A stretch of 64,000 bases of DNA from Ignavibacteria bacterium. GTDB taxonomy: Bacteria; Bacteroidota; Ignavibacteria; Kapaibacteriales; UBA2268. Positions 55,884 to 64,000 of this stretch are shown piece after piece (the stretch's first letter is position 1; each line of letters opens with the position of its first letter). The stretch covers positions 62,001 through 126,000 of the forward strand of contig JAOADV010000001.1 in the NCBI GenBank assembly GCA_026417135.1, given 5' to 3'. A model generated the notes under the pieces. The model did not search any database. It was not told the DNA's origin and saw nothing but the letters and a program-made list of their open reading frames with translations. Position numbers and translations under genes: made by a program.

Positions 55884-56656
55884 GAATAGAAAAGCATTTT
55901 TCAGTCTTACTTCTAACTCTTGCTTTGTTTTCCATTTGTTATGCAAAAGGAAAACCAATCGACCCCGCCTTAACTTTCACCGAAGCAAACGAATCATATA
56001 GACATGGAAAATTCGAAAAAGCTATAGAGCTTTACCATAAGATTTTAGATAGTGGGTACAAAAGTAAAGAAATTTTCTACAATCTTGGAAATGCTTATTA
56101 TCGACTCAAAGAATATCATCAAAGTATTCTTTTTTACGAAAGGGCTTTGAAAATCGACCCAACAGATGAGGATATAATTTATAACCTTCAAGTCGCACGA
56201 CTACAAAACATCGATAAAATTGATGAGTTACCCAAGTTTTTTCTTCAAAGTTGGTGGGAAACTGTTCGAGACCTATTCAATTCATCTACTTGGGGTTTGT
56301 TGACATTAATAGTTTTCTGGCTTTCGGTTCTCAACTTTTCCCTTTTTCTAATAGTTCGTTCAATTACAGCAAAAAAAGTTGTTTTTCTAATTGGCTCTGT
56401 TTTCATTCTTATTTCACTCCTTTTTGCTACTTTAGGTTATTCTCGTTTTGATACGGAAACTAATAGTAAACACGGGATAATTTTTTCATTGACTTCTTAC
56501 ATAAAAAGTTCCCCCGAAGAAAATTCAACAGACTTGTTTATTTTACATAGAGGGACAAAAGTCGAAATTTTAGATGAAATAGGAAACTGGTTCAAAATTA
56601 AAATTCCAAATGGAAACATTGGATGGATCCCTAAAAAAGATATTGAAATTATATGA
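55880..56656 (+). CDS. batE: BatE protein: TPR plus SH3-like domain
   Basis: A 258-residue membrane protein: signal peptide, two or three TPR units (FTEANESYRHGKFEKAIELYHKI, KEIFYNLGNAYYRLKEYHQSILFYERALKI), two membrane helices (about 137-155 and 164-180), and a bacterial SH3-like domain at the end (RGTKVEILDEIGNWFKIKIPNGNIGWIPKKDI). This is the BatE layout. Its ATG overlaps the batD stop (ATGA). The Bat proteins are thought to form an envelope complex; the molecular role is not established. Confidence 0.88.
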   Translation: MRIEKHFSVLLLTLALFSICYAKGKPIDPALTFTEANESYRHGKFEKAIELYHKILDSGYKSKEIFYNLGNAYYRLKEYHQSILFYERALKIDPTDEDIIYNLQVARLQNIDKIDELPKFFLQSWWETVRDLFNSSTWGLLTLIVFWLSVLNFSLFLIVRSITAKKVVFLIGSVFILISLLFATLGYSRFDTETNSKHGIIFSLTSYIKSSPEENSTDLFILHRGTKVEILDEIGNWFKIKIPNGNIGWIPKKDIEII

Positions 56657-56706
56657 AAAAAAATATATACTTCAAGGTCTTGAATTAAAGTTAACATTAT
56701 AGACTT

Positions 56707-57321
56707 ATGTTGGGAACAAATGAAATCGAAACTATCCGCAAAATTCTTTCAAACGATGGCGTAATTGCATTCCCTACGGAAACCGTATACGGAATTGGTT
56801 GCGATATTTTTAGCCAAAAAGGAGTCGAAAGAATTTTCGCTTTAAAGAAAAGAGAAGCAAAAAAACCGCTTGCTGCTCACGTTGGAAGTTTTGAGCAAAT
56901 AAGACAAGTCGGAAACACTTCGGTAAAATACTTCGACATTTTAGCAAACAAATTTCTGCCCGGACCCTTAGCCATAATTATTCCAAAACTCGAAACTGTT
57001 AGCAATAGTGTAACTTGCAATTTTCCTTCAATCTCAATTCGCTTTCCAGATTGCGAAGAATTCATCCAACTTGCTCTATCATTTGGTCGACCTATTGCTG
57101 CAACTTCTGCAAACTTTTCAGGCGAACCATCTTCAATTCATCATTCACAAGTCAAGACATATTTCGAAGGAAAAATCGACTATATTGTTGAAGGTGGAGA
57201 TACCAAGTATCGCAAAGAGTCAACAATAATTGATTTAACAAAAGAAAAACCAACTATTTTAAGAATTGGTGTAATACAACCCGAAGAATTAGAAGAAGTC
57301 CTTAAAATGAAACTTTCCTAA
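56707..57321 (+). CDS. L-threonylcarbamoyladenylate synthase (Sua5/TsaC)
   Basis: A 204-residue YrdC-fold enzyme for the first step of tRNA t6A37 formation from threonine, bicarbonate and ATP. Family blocks are GVIAFPTETVYGIGCD, KKREAKKPLAAHV, LPGPLAIIIPK, ISIRFP and PIAATSANFSGEP. The short length is the TsaC form, without the extra C-terminal domain of Sua5. Encoded 50 bases after batE on the same strand. Confidence 0.93.
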   Translation: MLGTNEIETIRKILSNDGVIAFPTETVYGIGCDIFSQKGVERIFALKKREAKKPLAAHVGSFEQIRQVGNTSVKYFDILANKFLPGPLAIIIPKLETVSNSVTCNFPSISIRFPDCEEFIQLALSFGRPIAATSANFSGEPSSIHHSQVKTYFEGKIDYIVEGGDTKYRKESTIIDLTKEKPTILRIGVIQPEELEEVLKMKLS

Positions 57322-57551
57322 TTAGAATTGATAATGCCTCGTTAGCAATTTAAAACTCAAATTACAATCTTTCTGTGGTAATGTTTTGAATTGTAGGAAT
57401 CCATTTCATAGATTGATGAATTGGAAGAACACACATTTTTAAAAAAGGATTCCTTCGAATTTCAAATCTACATTCAAGAAGAGTGAATTAACCTGCTGAA
57501 AATTATGCACTTCCTTTGTGATTCTTAAAAAACTAAAAATCAGAATTTTTT
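57322..57551. other. Spacer between tsaC-type gene and glycosyltransferase
   Basis: A 230-base convergent spacer. Nothing is supported. A plus-strand open run near 57412-57489 reads like coding sequence (ending QIYIQEE) but lacks a start. No terminator is clear. Confidence 0.3.
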
Positions 57552-58607
57552 TCATTTGACACAGCCAAGCAACTGTTTTGCTTTATCGAATACCATATCT
57601 GTTGATATTCTATCCATACATTTATGATGTCGAAGTGGGCACGACTGGTATCCGTGAATGGAACAAGGCCTACAAATTTCATCAACTTCAATAATTGCAC
57701 TATTAGTGGAAAGAGGATAGAAACCAAACTCTGGAATTGTCGGACCGAAAATTGTCAAACAAGGAGTGCCAACCAAGGTAGCAAGATGTGTGGGGGCACT
57801 ATCGTTTGTAACTAAAAGAGCTGATTTTCTGATTAAAAAAGTCGTTTCCAAAAGTGTTGTTTTCCCCGCAAGATTTAAGACATTGGAATTCGATGAAATT
57901 CGATTACAGATTTCAAAATCTTCGGTGCTTCCAAGAAGCACTGGTAACCAACCTTCATCATATAGATACCTACATAATTCAATAAAGCCATCTTCTTTCC
58001 ATCTTTTAGTGCCCCAGACCGAACCCGGAGCCACAGAAACAATATATCTCGCTTCATTTTTGGAAAAGTTTCCGAAAAAACTTTCGAATTTAACGACTAC
58101 ACTTTCTGGAAATTGAATTTTAACTTTTGGAAGTTTTTCGGGAATATTAACATCTTCAAAAATACTTAACAATTCCAAATTTCTTTCGACTTCGTGTTTG
58201 TTAAAGAAATATTTGACTGTTTTTGAATATAAAAATTTAAAAGATGAGGTAGAATAAGAAACAGAAAATTTGGGGTTTACAAGAAAAGCAAGTAACGAGG
58301 TTCTCGACGAACGATGTGGAGCTAAAATTAAATCGACCTTCTCAAATCGCAAGTTTTCGGCAATTTTAATTATTCCTTTTAAGCCTTTGTGGTCTAAGTT
58401 TTTATCGAAAGCAACAAAAAAGTCTATCGACTCAATCGATTCGACTAAGTCCTTCAATCTACTTGCAGTAACAAAAATAATCCTGGCACCACGATGATTT
58501 TGTTTAATTACCTCTGCCAAATAAAAAGAAAGGACAACATCGCCGATAAATGCTGTATTTATAATAGCAATATTTTTGTAATTCGTAATTTTGTTTTTTT
58601 CTTTCAA
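57552..58607 (-). CDS. Glycosyltransferase family 9 (heptosyltransferase-like)
   Basis: A 351-residue GT-B enzyme of the GT9 family that adds ADP-heptose or a related sugar to LPS core. Seen are IINTAFIGDVVLS, APGSVWGTKRW and TNDSAPTHLATLVGTPCLTIFGPT with the sugar-nucleotide site. The C-terminal CRPCSIHGYQSCPLRHHKCM is a Cys cluster common in this family. No ATG is near the start; TTG 58607 is the best choice, because an in-frame stop lies two codons upstream. Confidence 0.92.
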   Translation of the reverse strand: MKEKNKITNYKNIAIINTAFIGDVVLSFYLAEVIKQNHRGARIIFVTASRLKDLVESIESIDFFVAFDKNLDHKGLKGIIKIAENLRFEKVDLILAPHRSSRTSLLAFLVNPKFSVSYSTSSFKFLYSKTVKYFFNKHEVERNLELLSIFEDVNIPEKLPKVKIQFPESVVVKFESFFGNFSKNEARYIVSVAPGSVWGTKRWKEDGFIELCRYLYDEGWLPVLLGSTEDFEICNRISSNSNVLNLAGKTTLLETTFLIRKSALLVTNDSAPTHLATLVGTPCLTIFGPTIPEFGFYPLSTNSAIIEVDEICRPCSIHGYQSCPLRHHKCMDRISTDMVFDKAKQLLGCVK

Positions 58608-58636
58608 CTTTTAGTATTTTATTTTATGTTAAAATT

Positions 58637-58644
58637 CAAATTTA
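58637..58644 (-). promoter_or_regulatory. Promoter -7 box of the glycosyltransferase gene
   Basis: TAAATTTG on the minus strand, exact, in the 52-base divergent spacer. It would start RNA near 58630, about 23 bases before TTG 58607. No -33 TTG at the usual distance. Confidence 0.4.
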
Positions 58645-58659
58645 ACTATAACATATCCA

Positions 58660-60897
58660 ATGAGTAAATCACAAGAAAAAAGCCCAGCAAATCCTTTATT
58701 TTCAAAGAAATTGTTACCAATAAGCGAAAAAACTCCAACCAAAACTCCTTTAAGAAATAAAATAGCGGTATCGATAGCAACACTTCTTATTTGTACATTT
58801 TTACATAATTATAGATTAAACGAAGAAAGCCAGATTCCTTCCTTTTCCTTACAAGTCGGTAGCGTATGGCCAAACAACACAGTAATAGCCGAATATACTT
58901 TCCCAATTTATAAAGAACGCAATCAGTATTTACAAGAAGTTGAGCAAGCCAAAAAAGGAATTCTTCCAGTTTTTATCAAAATCACCGAAAACGAAAAAGA
59001 AACATTCCGCAATTTCGATAGCTTGTTTAAAAGATTCTCCAACCTAAATTTTTCTGAAAATATTTTCAATGAACTTAACTTTAATTTTCCCTCCAAAGAG
59101 CTTTTATTTAATCCTAAACCAGAGAAGCTTAATGAAATACAAAAAGCCAAAGTCCAAACACAAAAAATTCTTAACTCAATATTTCTTCAAGGGGTAACTG
59201 ATGTAAACTTAAGTAATATCAATTCAACTGAAATTTCGTTGGTCGATAATAACACAAACAAAGAATTTATTATCCCTAAAAGAATTCTTTTCGATAAAGA
59301 TGGTGCACTTTCACAATTAAAAGTTAGGCTTCAAAATGAGTTTCCGACAGAAATTGTCCAATTCTATGCATTCATAATTTCCAAGTCCTTAATTCCAAAC
59401 GTCTTTTTCTCGAGCGAATTGACAGAGAAGAGATTACAACTTGCAGAAAAATCCGTACCAAAAACCATTGGGCTTGTTAAAAGTGGGGAAACCATTGTTG
59501 AAAAGGGAAGCATCCTAACCGAAGAGACAGTCCTAAAATTAAAATCTTACGAGAAAGTTAAATTATATTCTTCCCCCGAAAAAATTTCATTCACTGCAAC
59601 TTTAGCTTCTTTTTTAAACATTTTCTCGATATACCTTATCATCTTAATTTATTTAATAATTCTCCGCAAAAGAATTTTCGCCGACGACTTTCAATTTGGT
59701 ATCATAAATTTTTCTCTCGTCTTAGTGGCATTGATAAGCTGGATAACCATTACAATTCCGTCCAATCTACCATTACAATATGTAATTATTCTACCTTCTC
59801 TTTCGATTTTAACTGCAATCGTATTCGATTCACGCACAGCCTTTTACTCCACGGTTACTATGGCTATGCTTGTAGCCTCGATTCGAGGCAACGACTTTGA
59901 AACAGCAACCTCTTTAATGCTTGCAGGAGTGATTGGTGCTTATTCGGTCCGCGATATTCAAAGCCGTACACAAATGTTTCGTTCAATGATTTTTATTTTC
60001 ATAGGATTTACTATCCCAATAACCGCTTTCTCTCTTGCCAAATCTGTCGAAGCACATACCCTTTTTGAATCCTTTGGTTTTGCAATTCTAAATTCTATGC
60101 TTTCCCCTGTACTCACTTATGCTCTATTGTTCTTTTTAGAAAAAGTTTCGAATATCACTACCGATTTGAAATTGAAAGAATTCGACGACGTCAATCATCC
60201 TTTGCTTCAAAAGCTACGAGAAGTTGCCCCAGGTACTTACCAACATACACTTTCGGTGGCCGTCCTGGCTGAATCTTGTGCAGAAGCTATCGGAGCAAAT
60301 CGACTTCTTACAAGAGTAGGAGCATATTTTCACGATATAGGGAAGATTACAAGACCGGAGTATTTCGCTGAAAACCAAATTGATATAGAGGACAAACACG
60401 AATTCCTTTCGCCTAAGCGGAGTGCGGAAATTATTCGGGAACACGTGCTTAATGGAATTGAAATAGCCAAAAAATACGGGCTCCCCCCAAGAATCAGCGA
60501 TTTTATACCAATGCATCACGGCACATCGCTAATACAACATTTTTACGCTAAAGCATTAGAACAAGCCAACGACGAAGAAGTGGACGAGAAAGATTTTCGT
60601 TATCCCGGACCAAAACCTAACAATAGAGAGACAGTAATTCTAATGATTTGCGACTCTGCAGAAGCCCTATCCCGACTGCATTTTAAAACAAAGGAAGAGC
60701 TTGCAAATTCTATTGAAAAACTTATAACAAACAAATTACTTGATGGGCAATTCGACGAAGCCGATATTTCAATTAAGGAATTAAAACGAATTGAAGAAAT
60801 CTGTGTTCAACACCTTTATGGAATAATTCATCACCGAGTAGAGTATAAAGAAATTCCTCAAAACAAATTGAAGAATGAAAACCAAAATAATAAATAA
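58660..60897 (+). CDS. PgpH-type 7TM-HD phosphohydrolase (c-di-AMP phosphodiesterase family)
   Basis: A 745-residue membrane protein: one N-terminal membrane helix, a large extracytoplasmic 7TMR-HDED domain (to about residue 310), seven membrane helices, and a C-terminal HD domain. The HD motifs are GTYQHTLSV (His near 528), FHDIGK (His557-Asp558) and a later MHHGT. Homologues (PgpH) degrade cyclic di-AMP. Its end overlaps xerD by 23 bases, so the two are probably co-transcribed. The domain order is certain; the nucleotide substrate is by homology. Confidence 0.92.
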   Translation: MSKSQEKSPANPLFSKKLLPISEKTPTKTPLRNKIAVSIATLLICTFLHNYRLNEESQIPSFSLQVGSVWPNNTVIAEYTFPIYKERNQYLQEVEQAKKGILPVFIKITENEKETFRNFDSLFKRFSNLNFSENIFNELNFNFPSKELLFNPKPEKLNEIQKAKVQTQKILNSIFLQGVTDVNLSNINSTEISLVDNNTNKEFIIPKRILFDKDGALSQLKVRLQNEFPTEIVQFYAFIISKSLIPNVFFSSELTEKRLQLAEKSVPKTIGLVKSGETIVEKGSILTEETVLKLKSYEKVKLYSSPEKISFTATLASFLNIFSIYLIILIYLIILRKRIFADDFQFGIINFSLVLVALISWITITIPSNLPLQYVIILPSLSILTAIVFDSRTAFYSTVTMAMLVASIRGNDFETATSLMLAGVIGAYSVRDIQSRTQMFRSMIFIFIGFTIPITAFSLAKSVEAHTLFESFGFAILNSMLSPVLTYALLFFLEKVSNITTDLKLKEFDDVNHPLLQKLREVAPGTYQHTLSVAVLAESCAEAIGANRLLTRVGAYFHDIGKITRPEYFAENQIDIEDKHEFLSPKRSAEIIREHVLNGIEIAKKYGLPPRISDFIPMHHGTSLIQHFYAKALEQANDEEVDEKDFRYPGPKPNNRETVILMICDSAEALSRLHFKTKEELANSIEKLITNKLLDGQFDEADISIKELKRIEEICVQHLYGIIHHRVEYKEIPQNKLKNENQNNK

Positions 60898-61789
60898 AGA
60901 ACTTATCTTAAACGAGTTTTTGTTCTATTTGCAAGTAGAAAAGGGATTGTCGAACAATACAATACAATCTTATAAAAATGACATTAATAAATTTTTTTCC
61001 TTCATCTCAAAAAAAAGTCTCGAAAACTTCAGTGAGGTCGACCCGTTGGTCCTTTCAAAATTTTTGGAGCATTTGACTAGTGAAAATATTTCTCCACGCT
61101 CGCAAGCTCGTTACATTTCAACTCTCCGACACTTTTTTAAGTATTTAACAGAGAACAACTTGGTCGACGCGAATCCGCTCGAAAAGATTGACTCCCCCAA
61201 GTTAGCCACAAAATTACCGAATGTCCTTTCAATCGAAGAAGTTTTGTATCTACTCAATTCGATAAACATTGAAACTCACTTGGATATACGCAACAAAGCA
61301 ATCTTGGAAGTCTTATATGCTTGCGGATTAAGGGTTTCCGAATTAATCAATTTAAGGCAAAGAGATGTTTATCCAAATGAAGAAATCCTAATTATTTTTG
61401 GTAAAGGTTCCAAAGAAAGAATTGTACCAATAGGAACGACAGCATTGTTTTGGATACTGGAATATCAAAAAAAATCAAGAATATATCTGGTAAAGGATAA
61501 TAAAGACACCAAAGACATTCTCTTTTTGAATTCACGAGGCGAAAAATTTTCGAGAATGGGAATTTGGAAAATCATCCATCATTATGCAAAACTATCGGGT
61601 TTAGAGAATAAAGTTCACCCACATATCTTTCGGCATTCTTTTGCCACGCATCTTCTCGAAGGTGGGGCTGATATTCGTGTGGTTCAGGAATTACTTGGAC
61701 ATTCAGACATTTCTACAACCCAAATTTATACTCACATAACTAAAGAGCATTTAATCGAGGTTCATCGAAAATATCACCCAAGAAGTTAG
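60875..61789 (+). CDS. Site-specific tyrosine recombinase XerC/XerD-type
   Basis: A 304-residue tyrosine recombinase. The N-terminal SAM-like core-binding domain (LQVEKGLSNNTIQSYKNDI) precedes the catalytic domain. Catalytic residues are in ACGLRVSEL (Arg), GKGSKERIVP (Lys), HIFRHSFATHLLEGG (His, Arg), LGHSDISTTQIYTH (His, Tyr). Length and lack of flanking mobile genes make it the chromosome-dimer recombinase rather than a phage integrase. I cannot tell XerC from XerD with certainty; the sequence looks more XerD-like. Confidence 0.93.
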   Translation: MKTKIINKELILNEFLFYLQVEKGLSNNTIQSYKNDINKFFSFISKKSLENFSEVDPLVLSKFLEHLTSENISPRSQARYISTLRHFFKYLTENNLVDANPLEKIDSPKLATKLPNVLSIEEVLYLLNSINIETHLDIRNKAILEVLYACGLRVSELINLRQRDVYPNEEILIIFGKGSKERIVPIGTTALFWILEYQKKSRIYLVKDNKDTKDILFLNSRGEKFSRMGIWKIIHHYAKLSGLENKVHPHIFRHSFATHLLEGGADIRVVQELLGHSDISTTQIYTHITKEHLIEVHRKYHPRS

Positions 61790-61796
61790 GTTTGAT

Positions 61797-64000
61797 ATGT
61801 CGTTTATTGTACACAATGATTACTTCACACAATATTCGCAAGTACTAACTTTCGAAGAGTTTAAGAATAAAATCATTAACGAAGGAAATGTAGAGGATAT
61901 CTATTTTATATCGGCTACAAACCAATTGGCACTTAATTTTAAGCAAACATTTTCCGAAGATTACTTTGCGAAAAAAAGTTTACCTTTAACAAACTTTTCG
62001 ATATCGAACCTCGAAGGTATCGTTCGCCAAGCTTATGAATACTTCAAACCTAAGTTTGGCAAGTCAATCATTTCTGATGCATATAGGTTTTTACTTTTCA
62101 AAGAAGCATTCGACAATGCCAATCTAAAATTTTTTCGAAGAAATAATGAAAAGGTATCTTTATTTGTTATTAAGTGGCTTTCGCAAATTATTTTTGGGCT
62201 AAAAGAAGATGGTATTACGGTTGAAACCTTCGACAAAGAGTTTACAGATGGAAATTCTAACATTGTTAATTATGCCAAATTCGAGGACACCCGAAATCTC
62301 TTCCAATCTTATCAGCAACTTTTAACCAAAAGTGGATTTGTCGATATAATCGAAGCCTTTTATTTTGTAACCGAAGTTCTGGAAAATCTAATCGAAAAAA
62401 ACTCCCAAAAGGATAGTTTATATTTACCATTTTTATCGGGAAAAAAATGTTTGATACTATTTGGATTTTTTGATTTTAAAATTCCAGAAATCAATTTTAT
62501 TTCTACTCTATCAAAATTTAAAAATCCAGTTGCAATATACCTGGATTTCGACGAAACGAATGGGCCTCTTTTTGGAAATTATATCGATTTAATAATAAAG
62601 TTTAAAGAAAGGGGTTTAAAAGTTTCGGGGACAAAAGTAGAGCCTTCCGAAACAAACACAAATTTTTTAAAAAAATATTTATTCAACAACATAGCAAAAA
62701 AACAATGTAAATCGCTAAAAGAAACGATTAGAATATGTGAAACTGAAAATAGATATACAGAAGCAAAAGAAATTGCTAAGCTTTGTAAATATCTTATTTT
62801 AAGAATGGGATATAAACCAAACGAAATTTGCATCACAACGAAGAATCCCCAAACATACGCCGAGCTATTTAGAGAAACTTTTGCAGATGCTAATATACCT
62901 GTCAATATAACTGAACGCTTTCGGTTGAGTTCTTCCCCGCTCATCATTGCGATTATTTCTGCTCTGGAAGTTGTTTCGAAAGGTTTTCGGTTTAAAGATT
63001 TACGCAAAGTTTTGCTCAGTTTCTACTTTCGTTTCGAAAAAAAATTGGAACAAGAAGGGAAGACACAACCCATCGATAGTGAAAATTTTCTACACACAGC
63101 TTTGAAGATGAAAGCAATCGGTGGAAACGAACTTGGCGGAGTGAGGTATTGGCAAACTCGTTTCGAAAATAGAATCAAGATAATCCGCAATAGAATAACT
63201 TCGTTGGAAAATTTACCATATTCCGACCAAACTGAAATAATAAATTTGAAATCTGAACTGATTTCACTCGAGAAAGCCTACGAAGATTTTAAAGTATTAG
63301 CTGGCTACTTTAATTTTTTGAAACCAACATTAACTCCACAAGAATTCCAAAACATCATCATAGACGACATAATAAACAAGTTTGGGGTTCTTAGAACTTT
63401 GCAAGAAGTGGTCGATGGTACTTTAAAAGATATCGAAACATCGAACTATTATGACAAAATCAGCCGAATTGAAGAACTCGAGCGGGATACACGCGCACTC
63501 TCTCGATTTCTCCAGCTTCTCGAAGAATTTACATTTATCACCTATATCAGAAATAAAAACAAGAAATTCACATTTACAGAACTCTTAGAGCTTCTCCGGG
63601 TCGTAATATTTGAAGAAAGATACCAAATATCCCGTAAGTCGAACTACGGAGTAAATATAACTTCAATCGAACAAACACGAGGAATACCTTACAAAGTAAT
63701 GATTCTTTGCGGTGCAGTCGATGGCGAATTTCCCAAGAAGTATTCCCCGCAAAAGTTTTTAGGAAAAGAATTGGGTAAAAGCGAAAGACGACATTATGAA
63801 AATGAAAGATTAGAGTTCTTTTTCTTTTTAACGAATAATTCTACACTTTTCGATAAAAACAAAAGGTTAACTTATATTTTCTATCCCAAACAAGATTCAA
63901 AACGAGAATTTGTCCCAAGCCCTTTCATCGCTTCCCTTCTCGACTTATTCGAAAGAGATACCCAAGGAGTATTCTTTAATTTACGGTATTTAGATAAGTT
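61797..64000 (+). CDS. AddB-like helicase-nuclease (PD-(D/E)XK family), 3' end outside window
   Basis: Open from ATG 61797, seven bases after xerD, to the window edge (734 codons), so the C-terminal nuclease domain is not seen. The N-terminus DIYFISATNQLALNF is the AddB-type pseudo-helicase start, without a Walker A motif. A UvrD-like region near residue 635 reads MILCGAVDGEFPKK, the equivalent of the LPGLNDGVFP motif of AddB. Related proteins pair with an AddA helicase to process double-strand breaks. The partner should lie beyond the window. Confidence 0.8.
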   Translation, partial: MSFIVHNDYFTQYSQVLTFEEFKNKIINEGNVEDIYFISATNQLALNFKQTFSEDYFAKKSLPLTNFSISNLEGIVRQAYEYFKPKFGKSIISDAYRFLLFKEAFDNANLKFFRRNNEKVSLFVIKWLSQIIFGLKEDGITVETFDKEFTDGNSNIVNYAKFEDTRNLFQSYQQLLTKSGFVDIIEAFYFVTEVLENLIEKNSQKDSLYLPFLSGKKCLILFGFFDFKIPEINFISTLSKFKNPVAIYLDFDETNGPLFGNYIDLIIKFKERGLKVSGTKVEPSETNTNFLKKYLFNNIAKKQCKSLKETIRICETENRYTEAKEIAKLCKYLILRMGYKPNEICITTKNPQTYAELFRETFADANIPVNITERFRLSSSPLIIAIISALEVVSKGFRFKDLRKVLLSFYFRFEKKLEQEGKTQPIDSENFLHTALKMKAIGGNELGGVRYWQTRFENRIKIIRNRITSLENLPYSDQTEIINLKSELISLEKAYEDFKVLAGYFNFLKPTLTPQEFQNIIIDDIINKFGVLRTLQEVVDGTLKDIETSNYYDKISRIEELERDTRALSRFLQLLEEFTFITYIRNKNKKFTFTELLELLRVVIFEERYQISRKSNYGVNITSIEQTRGIPYKVMILCGAVDGEFPKKYSPQKFLGKELGKSERRHYENERLEFFFFLTNNSTLFDKNKRLTYIFYPKQDSKREFVPSPFIASLLDLFERDTQGVFFNLRYLDK

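Noticed and set aside
60875-61789. Tyrosine recombinase as sign of a prophage or integrative element
   Set aside because: It overlaps the PgpH-type gene, has the length and motifs of XerC/XerD and there are no att-like repeats or phage genes nearby.
1-64000. CRISPR arrays, insertion sequences, long direct or inverted repeats
   Set aside because: None was seen on reading both strands; the only inverted repeats are short spacer hairpins.

Overview
The window is strongly AT-rich, densely packed bacterial chromosome. Three signals place it in the Bacteroidota/FCB lineage: type IX secretion (T9SS) C-terminal sorting domains on two large secreted proteins; promoters of the Bacteroidota sigma form (TTG, about 20 bases, TAnnTTTG) upstream of many genes; and an 11-subunit complex I operon without nuoE, nuoF and nuoG. 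BatD/BatE, an OstA-like LPS-transport protein and the uppS-bamA-skp-skp-lpxD cluster fit a Gram-negative (diderm) member. An Ignavibacteria/Kapabacteria-like relative is my guess; the sequence does not prove it.

Layout. 1-6.7 kb: secreted isoaspartyl peptidase (cut by the window edge), BamD, a PolB-related exonuclease, a T9SS subtilase, glyA. 6.9-10.1 kb: minus-strand operon HIT protein, ksgA, ABC exporter. 10.1-16.9 kb: macro-domain enzyme, OstA-like protein, a 1341-residue T9SS adhesin-like protein and a small outer-membrane protein. 17.0-27.5 kb: nuoABCDHIJKLMN. 27.7-32.8 kb: PiT phosphate transporter, purB, MFS carrier. 32.8-38.4 kb: envelope operon uppS-bamA-skp-skp-lpxD. 38.4-43.7 kb: PASTA protein, der, yicC, tRNA-Asn, clpP-clpX. 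43.9-49.1 kb: secreted C1 peptidase, a HAD-UbiA fusion with a DprE1-like oxidase, ACR3 carrier. 49.6-53.9 kb: translation operon rplM-rpsI-rpsB-tsf-pyrH-frr and tRNA-Val. 54.0-64.0 kb: batD-batE, tsaC-type gene, glycosyltransferase 9, PgpH-type HD hydrolase, xerD, and the start of an AddB-like gene.

Most genes are housekeeping or envelope genes. I found no insertion sequence, prophage, CRISPR array or obvious island. Genes are tightly coupled: several start/stop overlaps are of the TAATG or ATGA type, and two convergent gene pairs end with directly abutting stop codons.

The most useful original observation concerns promoters and starts. In at least four genes (bamD, glyA, nuoA, the PiT gene) the first possible start is a TTG that is really the end of the promoter -7 box TAnnTTTG, so the true start lies 15-40 bases downstream. 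Other points worth checking are the HAD-UbiA/DprE1 pair without a DprE2 neighbour, complex I without its NADH module, a secreted papain-fold enzyme with Asp at the usual Asn position, and a few spacers holding start-less open runs. I did not find a clearly new biological system.
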